A stretch of 6,451 bases of DNA from Myxococcota bacterium (GCA_025453505.1 JALOQG010000167.1:1-6451), one strand, 5' to 3'; positions 1 to 5,904 are shown, numbered from the stretch's first letter. Notes: generated by a model not told the origin, from the sequence alone. Program-made: numbers and translations.

Positions 1-143
1 GTGACGGGCTGCTCGACGGCGCCGCCGTGCGCGGCTACGTGGACGCGCACTTCGCGCGCCAGCGCGACCACGGCTCGCTGCTCTGGACCTTCTTCAATCT
101 CACGCTGTGGCACCGCCGCTGGATCGAGCAGCAGTCGATCTGA
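1..143 (+). CDS. Asparagine-synthetase-like amidotransferase, C-terminal end only (partial)
   Basis: Only the last 46 codons of this gene are in the window. The frame begins at base 3 and stops at TGA 141-143. The visible peptide reads DGLLDGAAVRGYVDAHF, then RDHGSLLWTFFNLTLWHRRWI. This matches the usual C-terminus of class-B asparagine synthetases, where a helix with an HxxGxxDxxxxLW...LxLWxRR pattern closes the synthetase domain. The catalytic parts lie off the left edge, so activity cannot be judged. It is a different gene from the complete amidotransferase at 2101-4023, whose tail has another sequence. Two such enzymes within 2 kb is common in polysaccharide loci, where they are thought to amidate sugars or precursors. 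The assignment rests on remembered family consensus over a short stretch, so it is likely but not certain. Confidence 0.68.
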   Translation, partial: DGLLDGAAVRGYVDAHFARQRDHGSLLWTFFNLTLWHRRWIEQQSI

Positions 144-182
144 GCGTGCCGCGCGTGAATCCGCGTTCCGATCGACGCCTCC

Positions 183-194
183 GCCACGCGTGGC
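183..194. promoter_or_regulatory. 12-bp perfect palindrome upstream of the Uma2 gene
   Basis: GCCACGCGTGGC is a perfect 12-base palindrome, 13 bases ahead of the ATG at 208, in the 64-base gap after the preceding gene. Its position would suit an operator that covers the translation start region. Short palindromes arise readily in DNA this GC-rich, so a regulatory role is only a possibility. Confidence 0.25.
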
Positions 195-207
195 TACGGT
201 CGGATGC

Positions 208-807
208 ATGAGCGATCTCACCCCGCCGGTCCCGCACGCACCGACCCGCATCTCGGTCGAGGACTACTTCCGGCTCGTCGAGACGGGCGTCCTCGACGAG
301 GACGAGCGCGTCGAGCTGCTGGAAGGGGTGATCGTCTCGATGCCGCCCAGTGGTCCGCAGCACGCTGCGGTCGTGGACCTGTTCGCGCAGGCGCTCGCGA
401 ACGCCGTCGGAGATCGTGCCGCCGTCCGCACCGAGAAGCCTCTCCTGCTCGGGCCCGCGTCCGCGCCCGAGCCCGACGTCGCCGTCGTGCCTGGCTCGCT
501 TCGCGACTACCTCGAAACTCACCCGACCCGGGCGCTCCTCGTGGTCGAGGTCGCGGAGTGGTCGCTCGCGCAGGACCGGCTCGCGAAGTCGCGCATCTAC
601 GCGGCCGCCGGAGTGCAGGAGTACTGGATCGTGAACCTGCGCCACGGCGTCGTCGAGGTCCTGCGCGATCCCGATCCGGCACGGGCGCTGTACCGGAGCG
701 TGCAGCGATTCGGGCGCGGCGAGCGGATCGGGCTCGCGTCGCTCCCGGGTGTCGAGATCGACTTCGCCGACCTCGTACCGGCGCCGGATCCCACGCCGTT
801 CCAGTGA
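208..807 (+). CDS. Uma2 family (DUF820) PD-(D/E)XK-fold putative endonuclease
   Basis: This is a 199-residue protein, a normal length for the Uma2/DUF820 family, whose members have a restriction-endonuclease-like fold but mostly unknown function. The family pattern is seen in order: ISVEDYFRL (15-23), the RVELLEGVIV strand (34-43), H52 starting the following helix, EPDVAVV (88-94), LLVVEVAEWS (110-119), and D123...K127...YAAAGVQEYWIVN (131-143). D90, E114 and K127 are the likely active-site residues by family pattern. I chose ATG 208. The frame stays open to base 1, but upstream codons read as non-coding and overlap the previous gene. GTG 190 is an alternative, and no good Shine-Dalgarno precedes either. 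The gene converges on a glycosyltransferase with a 7-base gap. Nothing ties it to polysaccharide synthesis; Uma2 genes are often scattered in multicopy through large environmental genomes. The family call is firm and the function is not known. Confidence 0.88.
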   Translation: MSDLTPPVPHAPTRISVEDYFRLVETGVLDEDERVELLEGVIVSMPPSGPQHAAVVDLFAQALANAVGDRAAVRTEKPLLLGPASAPEPDVAVVPGSLRDYLETHPTRALLVVEVAEWSLAQDRLAKSRIYAAAGVQEYWIVNLRHGVVEVLRDPDPARALYRSVQRFGRGERIGLASLPGVEIDFADLVPAPDPTPFQ

Positions 808-817
808 GCGACGCTCA
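805..817. repeat. 13-bp inverted repeat holding both convergent stop codons
   Basis: TGAGCG-A-CGCTCA is a perfect inverted repeat with a single central base. Its outer triplets are the TGA stop of the Uma2 gene (805-807, + strand) and the TGA stop of the glycosyltransferase (815-817, read on the - strand). As RNA it could form a 5-bp stem with a 3-base loop in either direction. There is no T-run on either side, so it is a weak candidate for a bidirectional terminator. Confidence 0.4.
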
Positions 818-1912
818 GTCCGCCAGCGCCTCGCCGTAGATCGCGTCGAGTTGCGCGACGACCGCGTCGAAGGCGAAGACCTGCTCGACGCGCGCGCGCG
901 CGGCCGTGCCGAGCGTGTGACGCAGCACGGGATCGTCGATCAGCCGGCGCAGCGCGGCTTCGAGCGCCGCGGCGTCGCGCACCGGCACGAGCAGTCCCGA
1001 GCGCCCGTCCTCGATCGCTTCGGGAATCGCGCCGACCGGCGTCGCGACGACCGGCAGCGCCGCCGCCATCGCCTCGATCACGACGTTCGGGAAGCCCTCG
1101 CGCCACGTCGGCAGCACGAACACGTCGGCTTCGCGGTAGAGACGGAAGATCTCCTCGCGCGGCTGCGCGGGCAGCACGCGCACGCGATCGCCGAGGGCGC
1201 GCAGATCCTCCGCGAGCGTCGCCGTGAAGCTCGGCTCCTCCGGACCGACGAGCGTGAAGCGCGCATCGGGCAGACCGCGGGCGGCCGCGAGCAGCTCGCG
1301 CACGCCCTTCGCCTCGAGCAGCCAGCCGACGAAGAGCACGTGCACGGGACCGCTGCGTCCGCTGCGATCGGGCGGCGCGCCCTGCGCATCGAGACGCACG
1401 AAGTTCGGCAGGTAGCGCACGCGCTCGGGGCCGACTTCGCGCGCGAGCCAGCGCTGCGTGGGCGCGGTCAGCGCGATCACGACGTCGGTCTTGCGCAGCG
1501 TCGCGAGGATGAAGCTGCGCCACGCGGCCGACGCGCCTTCGGCCCACTCGGGAAAGTCGCCGCCGCGCAGGTGCAGGAGCGTGCGCGCGCCGGCGAGCCG
1601 CGCGAGCCGGATCGCCACGCCGTCGCGCAGGAATGCCCAGAAGTACGAGGTGTTGACGTGGACGACCGCGGGCCGGAAGCGCAGCAGCTCGACGGCGAGC
1701 TGCCAGAGGATGCGCAACGCATCGGCAACGCGACCGAAACGCAAACGGCTCGTGCCCGTCACGTCCGCGGCCGAGGGCGAGGAGTCGACGACGCGGATCT
1801 CCCAGCGCTCCGTGAGGGCGCTCTCGCGCACCGCGACCATCCAGTTCGAGATGCCGCCGGTGGGCGGCGGCAGAGGACTCACGAAGAGCAGCCGGCGGCG
1901 CGTCGGTTCCAC
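815..1912 (-). CDS. Family 4 glycosyltransferase (GT-B fold)
   Basis: This 365-residue enzyme is predicted to transfer a sugar from a nucleotide-sugar donor to a lipid-linked or saccharide acceptor at the cytoplasmic face of the membrane. The N-terminal Rossmann half starts at RRLLFVSPLPPPTGG (6-20), with the glycine-rich loop typical of GT-B enzymes. The C-terminal half starts near VHVLFVGWLLEAKG. It carries the GT4 E-x7-E motif EGFPNVVIE (E272 and E280), followed by EAMAAALPVVATPVGAIPE and DGRSGLLVP. I chose GTG 1912 because AGGGAG lies just ahead of it and the first beta strand begins six residues in. The frame is open further up to GTG 2008, but that extension is a proline/arginine-rich stretch (NEPPPPPGAPGRS) with no ribosome site. 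The gene diverges from the amidotransferase at 2101 and converges on Uma2. Donor and acceptor cannot be told from sequence. Confidence 0.9.
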   Translation of the reverse strand: MEPTRRRLLFVSPLPPPTGGISNWMVAVRESALTERWEIRVVDSSPSAADVTGTSRLRFGRVADALRILWQLAVELLRFRPAVVHVNTSYFWAFLRDGVAIRLARLAGARTLLHLRGGDFPEWAEGASAAWRSFILATLRKTDVVIALTAPTQRWLAREVGPERVRYLPNFVRLDAQGAPPDRSGRSGPVHVLFVGWLLEAKGVRELLAAARGLPDARFTLVGPEEPSFTATLAEDLRALGDRVRVLPAQPREEIFRLYREADVFVLPTWREGFPNVVIEAMAAALPVVATPVGAIPEAIEDGRSGLLVPVRDAAALEAALRRLIDDPVLRHTLGTAARARVEQVFAFDAVVAQLDAIYGEALAD

Positions 1913-1977
1913 GGATCTCCCTGGCGCGCCCGGAGGCGGGGGCGGCTCATTCTGCCAGCGTCCGGGGCTCTCGCCAT
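1879..1977 (-). CDS. Possible 32-codon leader ORF overlapping the glycosyltransferase start
   Basis: On the - strand an ATG at 1977-1975 sits four bases after a perfect AGGAGG. It opens a 32-codon frame that ends with TGA at 1881-1879. This frame differs from the glycosyltransferase frame and overlaps its first 34 bases. The peptide starts MARAPDAGRM and is rich in arginine, with no recognisable domain. Its ribosome site is better than that of the gene it overlaps, so it could be a translated leader that couples translation into the glycosyltransferase. The arginine-rich composition is also what out-of-frame GC-rich DNA gives by chance, so I hold this as a weak call. Confidence 0.22.
   Translation of the reverse strand: MARAPDAGRMSRPRLRARQGDPWNRRAAGCSS
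1913..1920 (-). promoter_or_regulatory. Ribosome binding site of the glycosyltransferase
   Basis: Read on the - strand, AGGGAG lies four bases ahead of the GTG at 1912. It is the reason for choosing this start over the upstream GTG 2008, which has no such site. The spacing is slightly short but workable. Confidence 0.55.
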
Positions 1978-2050
1978 GGCGCCTCCTCTCGCGCACGACA
2001 CCCGCCACGGCCGCTTGCTAGCTTGCCGCGCTCGCCGCACGAGGGTGGCG

Positions 2051-2086
2051 GGCAGAAGCGGGACGAGGGTCTCCCGCGGATCTGCC
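2051..2086 (+). promoter_or_regulatory. Stem-loop in the leader of the amidotransferase gene
   Basis: Two nested pairs of arms are visible. GGCAGA (2051-2056) pairs with TCTGCC (2081-2086), and GCGGGA (2058-2063) pairs with TCCCGC (2072-2077), around an 8-base loop. The stem has 12 base pairs interrupted by a 1-versus-3-base bulge. It ends four bases before the AGGAG ribosome site of the gene at 2101. It could act as an mRNA structure that tunes translation or stability, or as DNA for a dimeric regulator. No T-run follows, so it is not an intrinsic terminator. The pairing is directly visible; its use is inferred. Confidence 0.45.
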
Positions 2087-2089
2087 GAT

Positions 2090-2094
2090 AGGAG
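2090..2094 (+). promoter_or_regulatory. Ribosome binding site of the amidotransferase
   Basis: AGGAG lies six bases ahead of the ATG at 2101. It fixes the start at a codon whose product begins Met-Cys-Gly, as required for a class-II glutaminase with an N-terminal catalytic cysteine. Confidence 0.7.
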
Positions 2095-2100
2095 CCCGTC

Positions 2101-4023
2101 ATGTGCGGCATCGCCGGCATTCTCGTTCCGTCCGCTCCTGCGCATCCGTTGCGCACGGCGCTGGCGGACGAGCTCGAGCGGCTGGCCGGCGCCTTGCGGC
2201 ACCGCGGACCGGACGCCGCCGCCATCGCGACCACCGCGCACGGCGGACTCGCGCACACGCGCCTCTCGATCCTCGATCTCTCGCCGACCGGCGCGCAGCC
2301 GATGTGGACGCCCGACCGGCGTCACGTCGTCGCGTACAACGGCGAGGTCTACAACTTCGCGCCGCTGCGCGACGCGCTCGTGCAGGCGGGCGAACGCTTC
2401 GCCGGGAGCAGCGACACCGAGGTCGTACTGCGCCTCCTCGCGCGCGACGGCGAACGAGCGCTCGCGCGGCTCGACGGCATGTTCGCACTCGCGCTGCTCG
2501 ACACGCAGACCGGCACGCTGCTGCTCGCGCGCGACCGCGCCGGCCAGAAGCCGCTCTACTGGGCGCCGGTCGCGGGCGGCGGCTTCGCCTTCGCGAGCGA
2601 GATCGCGCCGCTCTTGCGCGTGCCCGGCGTCGACGCGCGGCTCGATCCGCAGGGCCTCTCGCATCTGCTGACCTTCGGCTTCGTGCCGAACCCGTGGTCG
2701 CTGCGCGCCGGCGTCCGCCAGCTCCGGCCCGGCACCGCGCTGCGGCTGCGCGCCGGCGCGGAGCCCGAGGAACTCCGCTGGGTGCGCGAGCCCGGACCGG
2801 ATTCCGCGCCGCTCGCCGGCGACGTCGAACCGCTCTCGCACGATCTCGAAGCCGTGCTCTCGCAGTGCGTGCGCGAGCACCTCGTCTCGGACGTGCCGGT
2901 CGGCGTGCTGCTCTCGGGCGGCGTCGATTCCTCGCTCGTCGCCGCGCTCGCCGCGCGCCACGTCGGGCGCGTGAAGACCTACTCGATCGTGCACCGCGAT
3001 CCCGCCTACGACGAGCGCGAGGCGTCGCGCGCGGTCGCCGCGGCGATCGGCAGCGAGCACCACGAGATCGAGTTCTCGGAGGCCGCGCTCGGCGACGACG
3101 AGCTCGACCTGCTCGTCGACCATCACGGCGATCCGTTCGCGGATTCGTCGTCGCTCGCGGTGCTGCGCATCTCGCGCGAGATGCGGCGCTCCGTGACGGT
3201 CGCGCTCTCGGGCGACGGCGGCGACGAGGTGTTCGCCGGCTATCCGCGTTTCGCGCAGCTGCGCCTGCTCGGCGCGCTCGCGCACGTGCCGGCGTTCGCG
3301 CTGCGTGCGGGCGTGGCGCTGGCATCGGTGGCGGGCGGCCTGCGCGGCCGCCAGGTCGCGCGCGCGCTCGGCGCGGCGGCGATGCCGGCCTCGCGCCGCA
3401 TGGTGGCCTTCACGACCTTCTTCTGGCCCGAGGAGCAGGCCTTCCTGCTCCGGCCGGAGCTGCTCGGCGGCGGAGCCGCGGCGCTCGGTGCGCTGCTCGA
3501 CGAACGCGGCGCCGCGCTCGAGCGCGATCCCGTCGCGTCGGCGCATTGGCTCGAGCAGCGCCTGATCCTGCCCGACGACATGCTGACCAAGGTCGATCGC
3601 ATGTCGATGGCCGCGTCGCTGGAGGTGCGGCCGCCGCTGCTCGCCGCGCCGGTGCTCGACTTCGCGCAGCGGCTCCCGTTCGCGACCAAGAACGAAGGCA
3701 CCACCGGCAAGCGCATCCTGCGCACGCTCGCAAAACGGCTCGTACCGCCCTGGGTGATCGACCGGCCCAAGAAGGGCTTCGCGCTGCCGCTCGAGCAGCA
3801 CGGCGGCAAGGTCTTCCAGGAGGCTTCGCGCTTCGCGCTCGAATCGAACGCCTCGCCGCTGCGCGCGCTCTTCCGGCCCGAGGCGCTCGCGACGCTCGCC
3901 GCCCAGCTGACGAAATCCGGCGAGGGCCGCGACCCCGAGGACTCGCCCTTCCGCCGCGTCCACCGCCGCTGGCTGCTGACGCTGCTCGCGCGCACCCTCG
4001 AGCGTCACCCGGGAGCGCTCTAA
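2101..4023 (+). CDS. asnB: Glutamine-dependent asparagine synthase / polysaccharide-locus amidotransferase
   Basis: This 640-residue two-domain enzyme is predicted to hydrolyse glutamine and pass the ammonia to an ATP-activated carboxylate, aspartate in true AsnB. The glutaminase domain (about 2-200) shows nucleophile C2, HRGPD (34-38), R54 in RLSILDL, NGE (80-82) and D105. The synthetase domain (about 250-600) shows the pyrophosphatase loop SGGVDSS (272-278), YDEREASR, SGDGGDEVFAGY (from 370), DDMLTKVDRMSMAASLEVR (from 492) and RPKKGFALP. Length and order match the amidotransferases of exopolysaccharide loci (exosortase-A-associated amidotransferase family). Oddities are alanine at 515 where the family usually has the aspartate of 'PFLD', and a tail that departs from the usual LxLWxRR ending. 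The deacetylase starts 34 bases downstream on the same strand, so co-transcription is likely. Enzyme class is firm. Whether aspartate or a sugar acid is the acceptor is not known. Confidence 0.92.
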   Translation: MCGIAGILVPSAPAHPLRTALADELERLAGALRHRGPDAAAIATTAHGGLAHTRLSILDLSPTGAQPMWTPDRRHVVAYNGEVYNFAPLRDALVQAGERFAGSSDTEVVLRLLARDGERALARLDGMFALALLDTQTGTLLLARDRAGQKPLYWAPVAGGGFAFASEIAPLLRVPGVDARLDPQGLSHLLTFGFVPNPWSLRAGVRQLRPGTALRLRAGAEPEELRWVREPGPDSAPLAGDVEPLSHDLEAVLSQCVREHLVSDVPVGVLLSGGVDSSLVAALAARHVGRVKTYSIVHRDPAYDEREASRAVAAAIGSEHHEIEFSEAALGDDELDLLVDHHGDPFADSSSLAVLRISREMRRSVTVALSGDGGDEVFAGYPRFAQLRLLGALAHVPAFALRAGVALASVAGGLRGRQVARALGAAAMPASRRMVAFTTFFWPEEQAFLLRPELLGGGAAALGALLDERGAALERDPVASAHWLEQRLILPDDMLTKVDRMSMAASLEVRPPLLAAPVLDFAQRLPFATKNEGTTGKRILRTLAKRLVPPWVIDRPKKGFALPLEQHGGKVFQEASRFALESNASPLRALFRPEALATLAAQLTKSGEGRDPEDSPFRRVHRRWLLTLLARTLERHPGAL

Positions 4024-4045
4024 GCGCACTGGCTATGTTGGACCC

Positions 4046-4049
4046 GGAG
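4046..4049 (+). promoter_or_regulatory. Ribosome binding site of the deacetylase
   Basis: GGAG sits eight bases before GTG 4058 and supports this GTG start. The nearby ATG at 4035 is in another frame and lacks such a site. Confidence 0.6.
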
Positions 4050-4057
4050 AAGAGATC

Positions 4058-4933
4058 GTGAACATCGGCCTTCCCAACATCCTGACCGTCGATGTCGAAG
4101 AGTGGTTCCACATCCTCGAGGTCGAGGGCGGCTACACGCGCGAGGATTGGGCCGGACTCGAGTCGCGCGTCGAGGCCAACACGGACGTGCTGCTCGACCT
4201 CTTCGCGGCCGCCGGCGTGCGCGGCACCTTCTTCGTCGTCGGCTGGGTCGCACGGCAGCACCCGCAGGTCGTGCGCAAGATCGCGGCCGCCGGACACGAG
4301 GTCGCGTCGCACTCGTACTGGCACGAGGTCGTCGCGCGCCACACGCCGGCCTCGCTCGCCGAAGACCTCGGGGCCTCGCGCAAGCTGCTCGAGGACCAGG
4401 CGGGACGCGCGGTGCGCGGCTTCCGCGCGCCCGGCGGATCGATCACGCCGGACACCGCGTGGGCGTTCGACGTGATCGCGGAGGCCGGCTTCACCTACGA
4501 CGCCTCGGTGAACCCCGGTCACTCGTCCCACGGCGGATTCCCGACGCCCTACTTCGGACCGCATCGGATCCGCTGCGGCAGCGGCACGCTCTACGAGATC
4601 CCGTGGACGACCGTCGGTCTCGCCGGCCGGCGCGTGCCCTTCGCGGGGGGCGGCTACCTGCGCCTCTTCCCGTATCCCTTGATCCGGAACTGCGTCGGCA
4701 GCGAGAACCGGCACGGCCGGCCCGCCACCGTCTACGTCCACCCGCGCGAGATCGACCCGGAGCAGCCGCGCATGGACCTGCCCTGGCAGCGCCGCTTCAA
4801 GTACTACGTCGGCCTGCGCTCGACGGCGCGCAAACTCTCGGCACTGCTGCGCGATCACCCGTTCGTCCCGGTCGAGACCTGGCTCGAAAGGCACGGGCCT
4901 GACGTTTCAGATCGCGTCTTCGAAGTACAGTGA
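4058..4933 (+). CDS. Polysaccharide deacetylase, XrtA/PEP-CTERM locus type (CE4 with DUF3473)
   Basis: This 291-residue member of carbohydrate esterase family 4 is predicted to remove N- or O-acetyl groups from a polysaccharide with a bound metal ion. Motif 1 appears as LTVDVEEWFH (9-18), with D12 as candidate catalytic base. The metal-binding HSYWH supplies H85 and H89, RAPGG (123-127) is motif 3, and H228 lies in YVHPREIDPEQPRM. The DVEEWFH start, the HPxEIDPEQPR block and the closing FKYYVGLRSTARKL...HPFVPV stretch are marks of the exosortase-A-associated deacetylase subfamily with its DUF3473 C-terminus. An arginine stands where that family usually has tryptophan (HPWEID). No signal peptide is visible. 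The start is GTG 4058, supported by GGAG eight bases upstream. It follows the amidotransferase by 34 bases, and its stop overlaps the next gene by four. The subfamily call rests on remembered motifs; the polymer substrate is unknown. Confidence 0.9.
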   Translation: MNIGLPNILTVDVEEWFHILEVEGGYTREDWAGLESRVEANTDVLLDLFAAAGVRGTFFVVGWVARQHPQVVRKIAAAGHEVASHSYWHEVVARHTPASLAEDLGASRKLLEDQAGRAVRGFRAPGGSITPDTAWAFDVIAEAGFTYDASVNPGHSSHGGFPTPYFGPHRIRCGSGTLYEIPWTTVGLAGRRVPFAGGGYLRLFPYPLIRNCVGSENRHGRPATVYVHPREIDPEQPRMDLPWQRRFKYYVGLRSTARKLSALLRDHPFVPVETWLERHGPDVSDRVFEVQ

Positions 4934-5904
4934 CGTCGCGAAGCCGGTGGCGCTCGATCGGCGCAGCGTTCACGTGCGCGATCGTGGCGGCCTGGTTCCT
5001 CCTACCCGGCGAAGAGCGCCTCGCGATGCGTCTGAAGGGAATCGGTCTCGGAGCACGAGCCGTGGACTCGGTTCTCGCCTTCGGCTCCGACTACCAACCA
5101 CTCGACAAGCACTCTTCGTGCAGCCCCGACGGAGCCGTTTCCTTCCTCTGCGGCGATCCGGCCGATCCTTATCTCGCGCGGATTCGCCGCGACCCACGCC
5201 TCGCTCCACTCCTGGAGCTGCCACCGAATCGCCTCCAGACGTGGGCGGCGTTCCAGGATTTTCTGCGTGGGCGCTTCGCGCACGGCGAAGAAACCATGGG
5301 GACGGAACCGTTCGGCCCCGGGTTCCACCTGCTCGAAATGCTCGACGACGCGGACCGCGGTGGACGATTCCTCTGCGGTGCTGCTTCCAAGATGTTGATC
5401 CAACTCGTCCGTGCTGCCGGCGGATACGGCAGGATGCTGTCGATCTGGGATCCGCGTGGATCCGGCCACGTCGTGACGGAGCTCTGGGTCGAGGAGCCGG
5501 ACCAGCCGGGACGCTGGGTCGTCTTCGATCCCGACTACGACGTCTACTTCACCGACGCAAGCGGCATTCCGCTGAGTGCCCTCGATCTGCACCGCCTGCA
5601 TCACCAGGGTCGTGCGAACGAGGCGGTGGCCGTCGCCGGAGCGTCGCCGAATCGTGTTTATCGGCCAGAACTCCACGAGTACCTGGTGTCGCACTATGCA
5701 GATGTGCTGTACCAGACGCGTGCCAATTGGACGGAGACCGAGTTTTCGACCTGGGATCCCCGCCGCACCCTGGCACTGGACGCCTGGATGCTGGAGTCGC
5801 CCGATTCCTGGTTCCCGCGAGAAGCCGTACGCGGCATCGTGAACGATCCGACGCTGCTCTACTTCCGCCCACAAGACCCGCCGGCCCCGCCCGCGCAACC
5901 CTAG
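4930..5904 (+). CDS. Membrane-anchored or secreted transglutaminase-like protein
   Basis: This 324-residue protein has a basic N-terminus (RSRWR) and a hydrophobic segment at about 10-25 that could be a signal anchor or signal peptide, placing the rest in the periplasm. The central part resembles the transglutaminase-like cysteine-protease fold. C149 in RFLCGAASKMLIQLVRAAGG is followed by H180 in SGHVVTELWV and D200 in VVFDPDYD, the expected order and spacing for a Cys-His-Asp triad. C64 and C74 could form a disulfide after export. Bacterial proteins of this fold are variously proteases, amidases or acyl-transfer enzymes, so the reaction is not known. The GTG start overlaps the deacetylase stop (GTGA), and no clear Shine-Dalgarno is seen, which suggests translational coupling. 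ATG 5026 would remove the hydrophobic segment. Codon use is less GC-biased than in its neighbours. It is not a standard member of exosortase-linked loci that I know. Confidence 0.75.
   Translation: MTSRSRWRSIGAAFTCAIVAAWFLLPGEERLAMRLKGIGLGARAVDSVLAFGSDYQPLDKHSSCSPDGAVSFLCGDPADPYLARIRRDPRLAPLLELPPNRLQTWAAFQDFLRGRFAHGEETMGTEPFGPGFHLLEMLDDADRGGRFLCGAASKMLIQLVRAAGGYGRMLSIWDPRGSGHVVTELWVEEPDQPGRWVVFDPDYDVYFTDASGIPLSALDLHRLHHQGRANEAVAVAGASPNRVYRPELHEYLVSHYADVLYQTRANWTETEFSTWDPRRTLALDAWMLESPDSWFPREAVRGIVNDPTLLYFRPQDPPAPPAQP

Noticed and set aside
1..207. N-terminal extension of the Uma2 gene to base 1
   Set aside because: The frame is open, but the peptide is serine/arginine-rich and overlaps the better-supported amidotransferase tail in another frame; family members start near the ISVEDY block.
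1949..1954. CAGAAT on the - strand as a -10 box for the glycosyltransferase
   Set aside because: It matches four of six consensus bases but has no acceptable -35 element at 16-18 bases; too weak to call.
1913..2008. Longer glycosyltransferase start at GTG 2008
   Set aside because: There is no ribosome site, and the added 32 residues are a proline/arginine-rich stretch ahead of the first beta strand.
749..2671. A 640-codon open frame on the + strand across the glycosyltransferase and into the amidotransferase
   Set aside because: It has low-complexity arginine-rich sequence, crosses two real genes on opposite strands, and has no recognisable fold.
1879..4029. A 716-codon open frame on the - strand antisense to the amidotransferase
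   Set aside because: Its product is arginine/glutamate-rich without domains, and the + strand frame has all the family's catalytic motifs. Long antisense frames are expected when third positions are almost all G or C.
4035..4061. ATG 4035 as a start between the amidotransferase and deacetylase
   Set aside because: It is out of frame with the deacetylase and lacks a ribosome site; GTG 4058 has GGAG at good spacing.
3410..4894. A 494-codon - strand frame under the amidotransferase end and deacetylase
   Set aside because: It is antisense to two well-supported genes and its composition is typical of a shadow frame.
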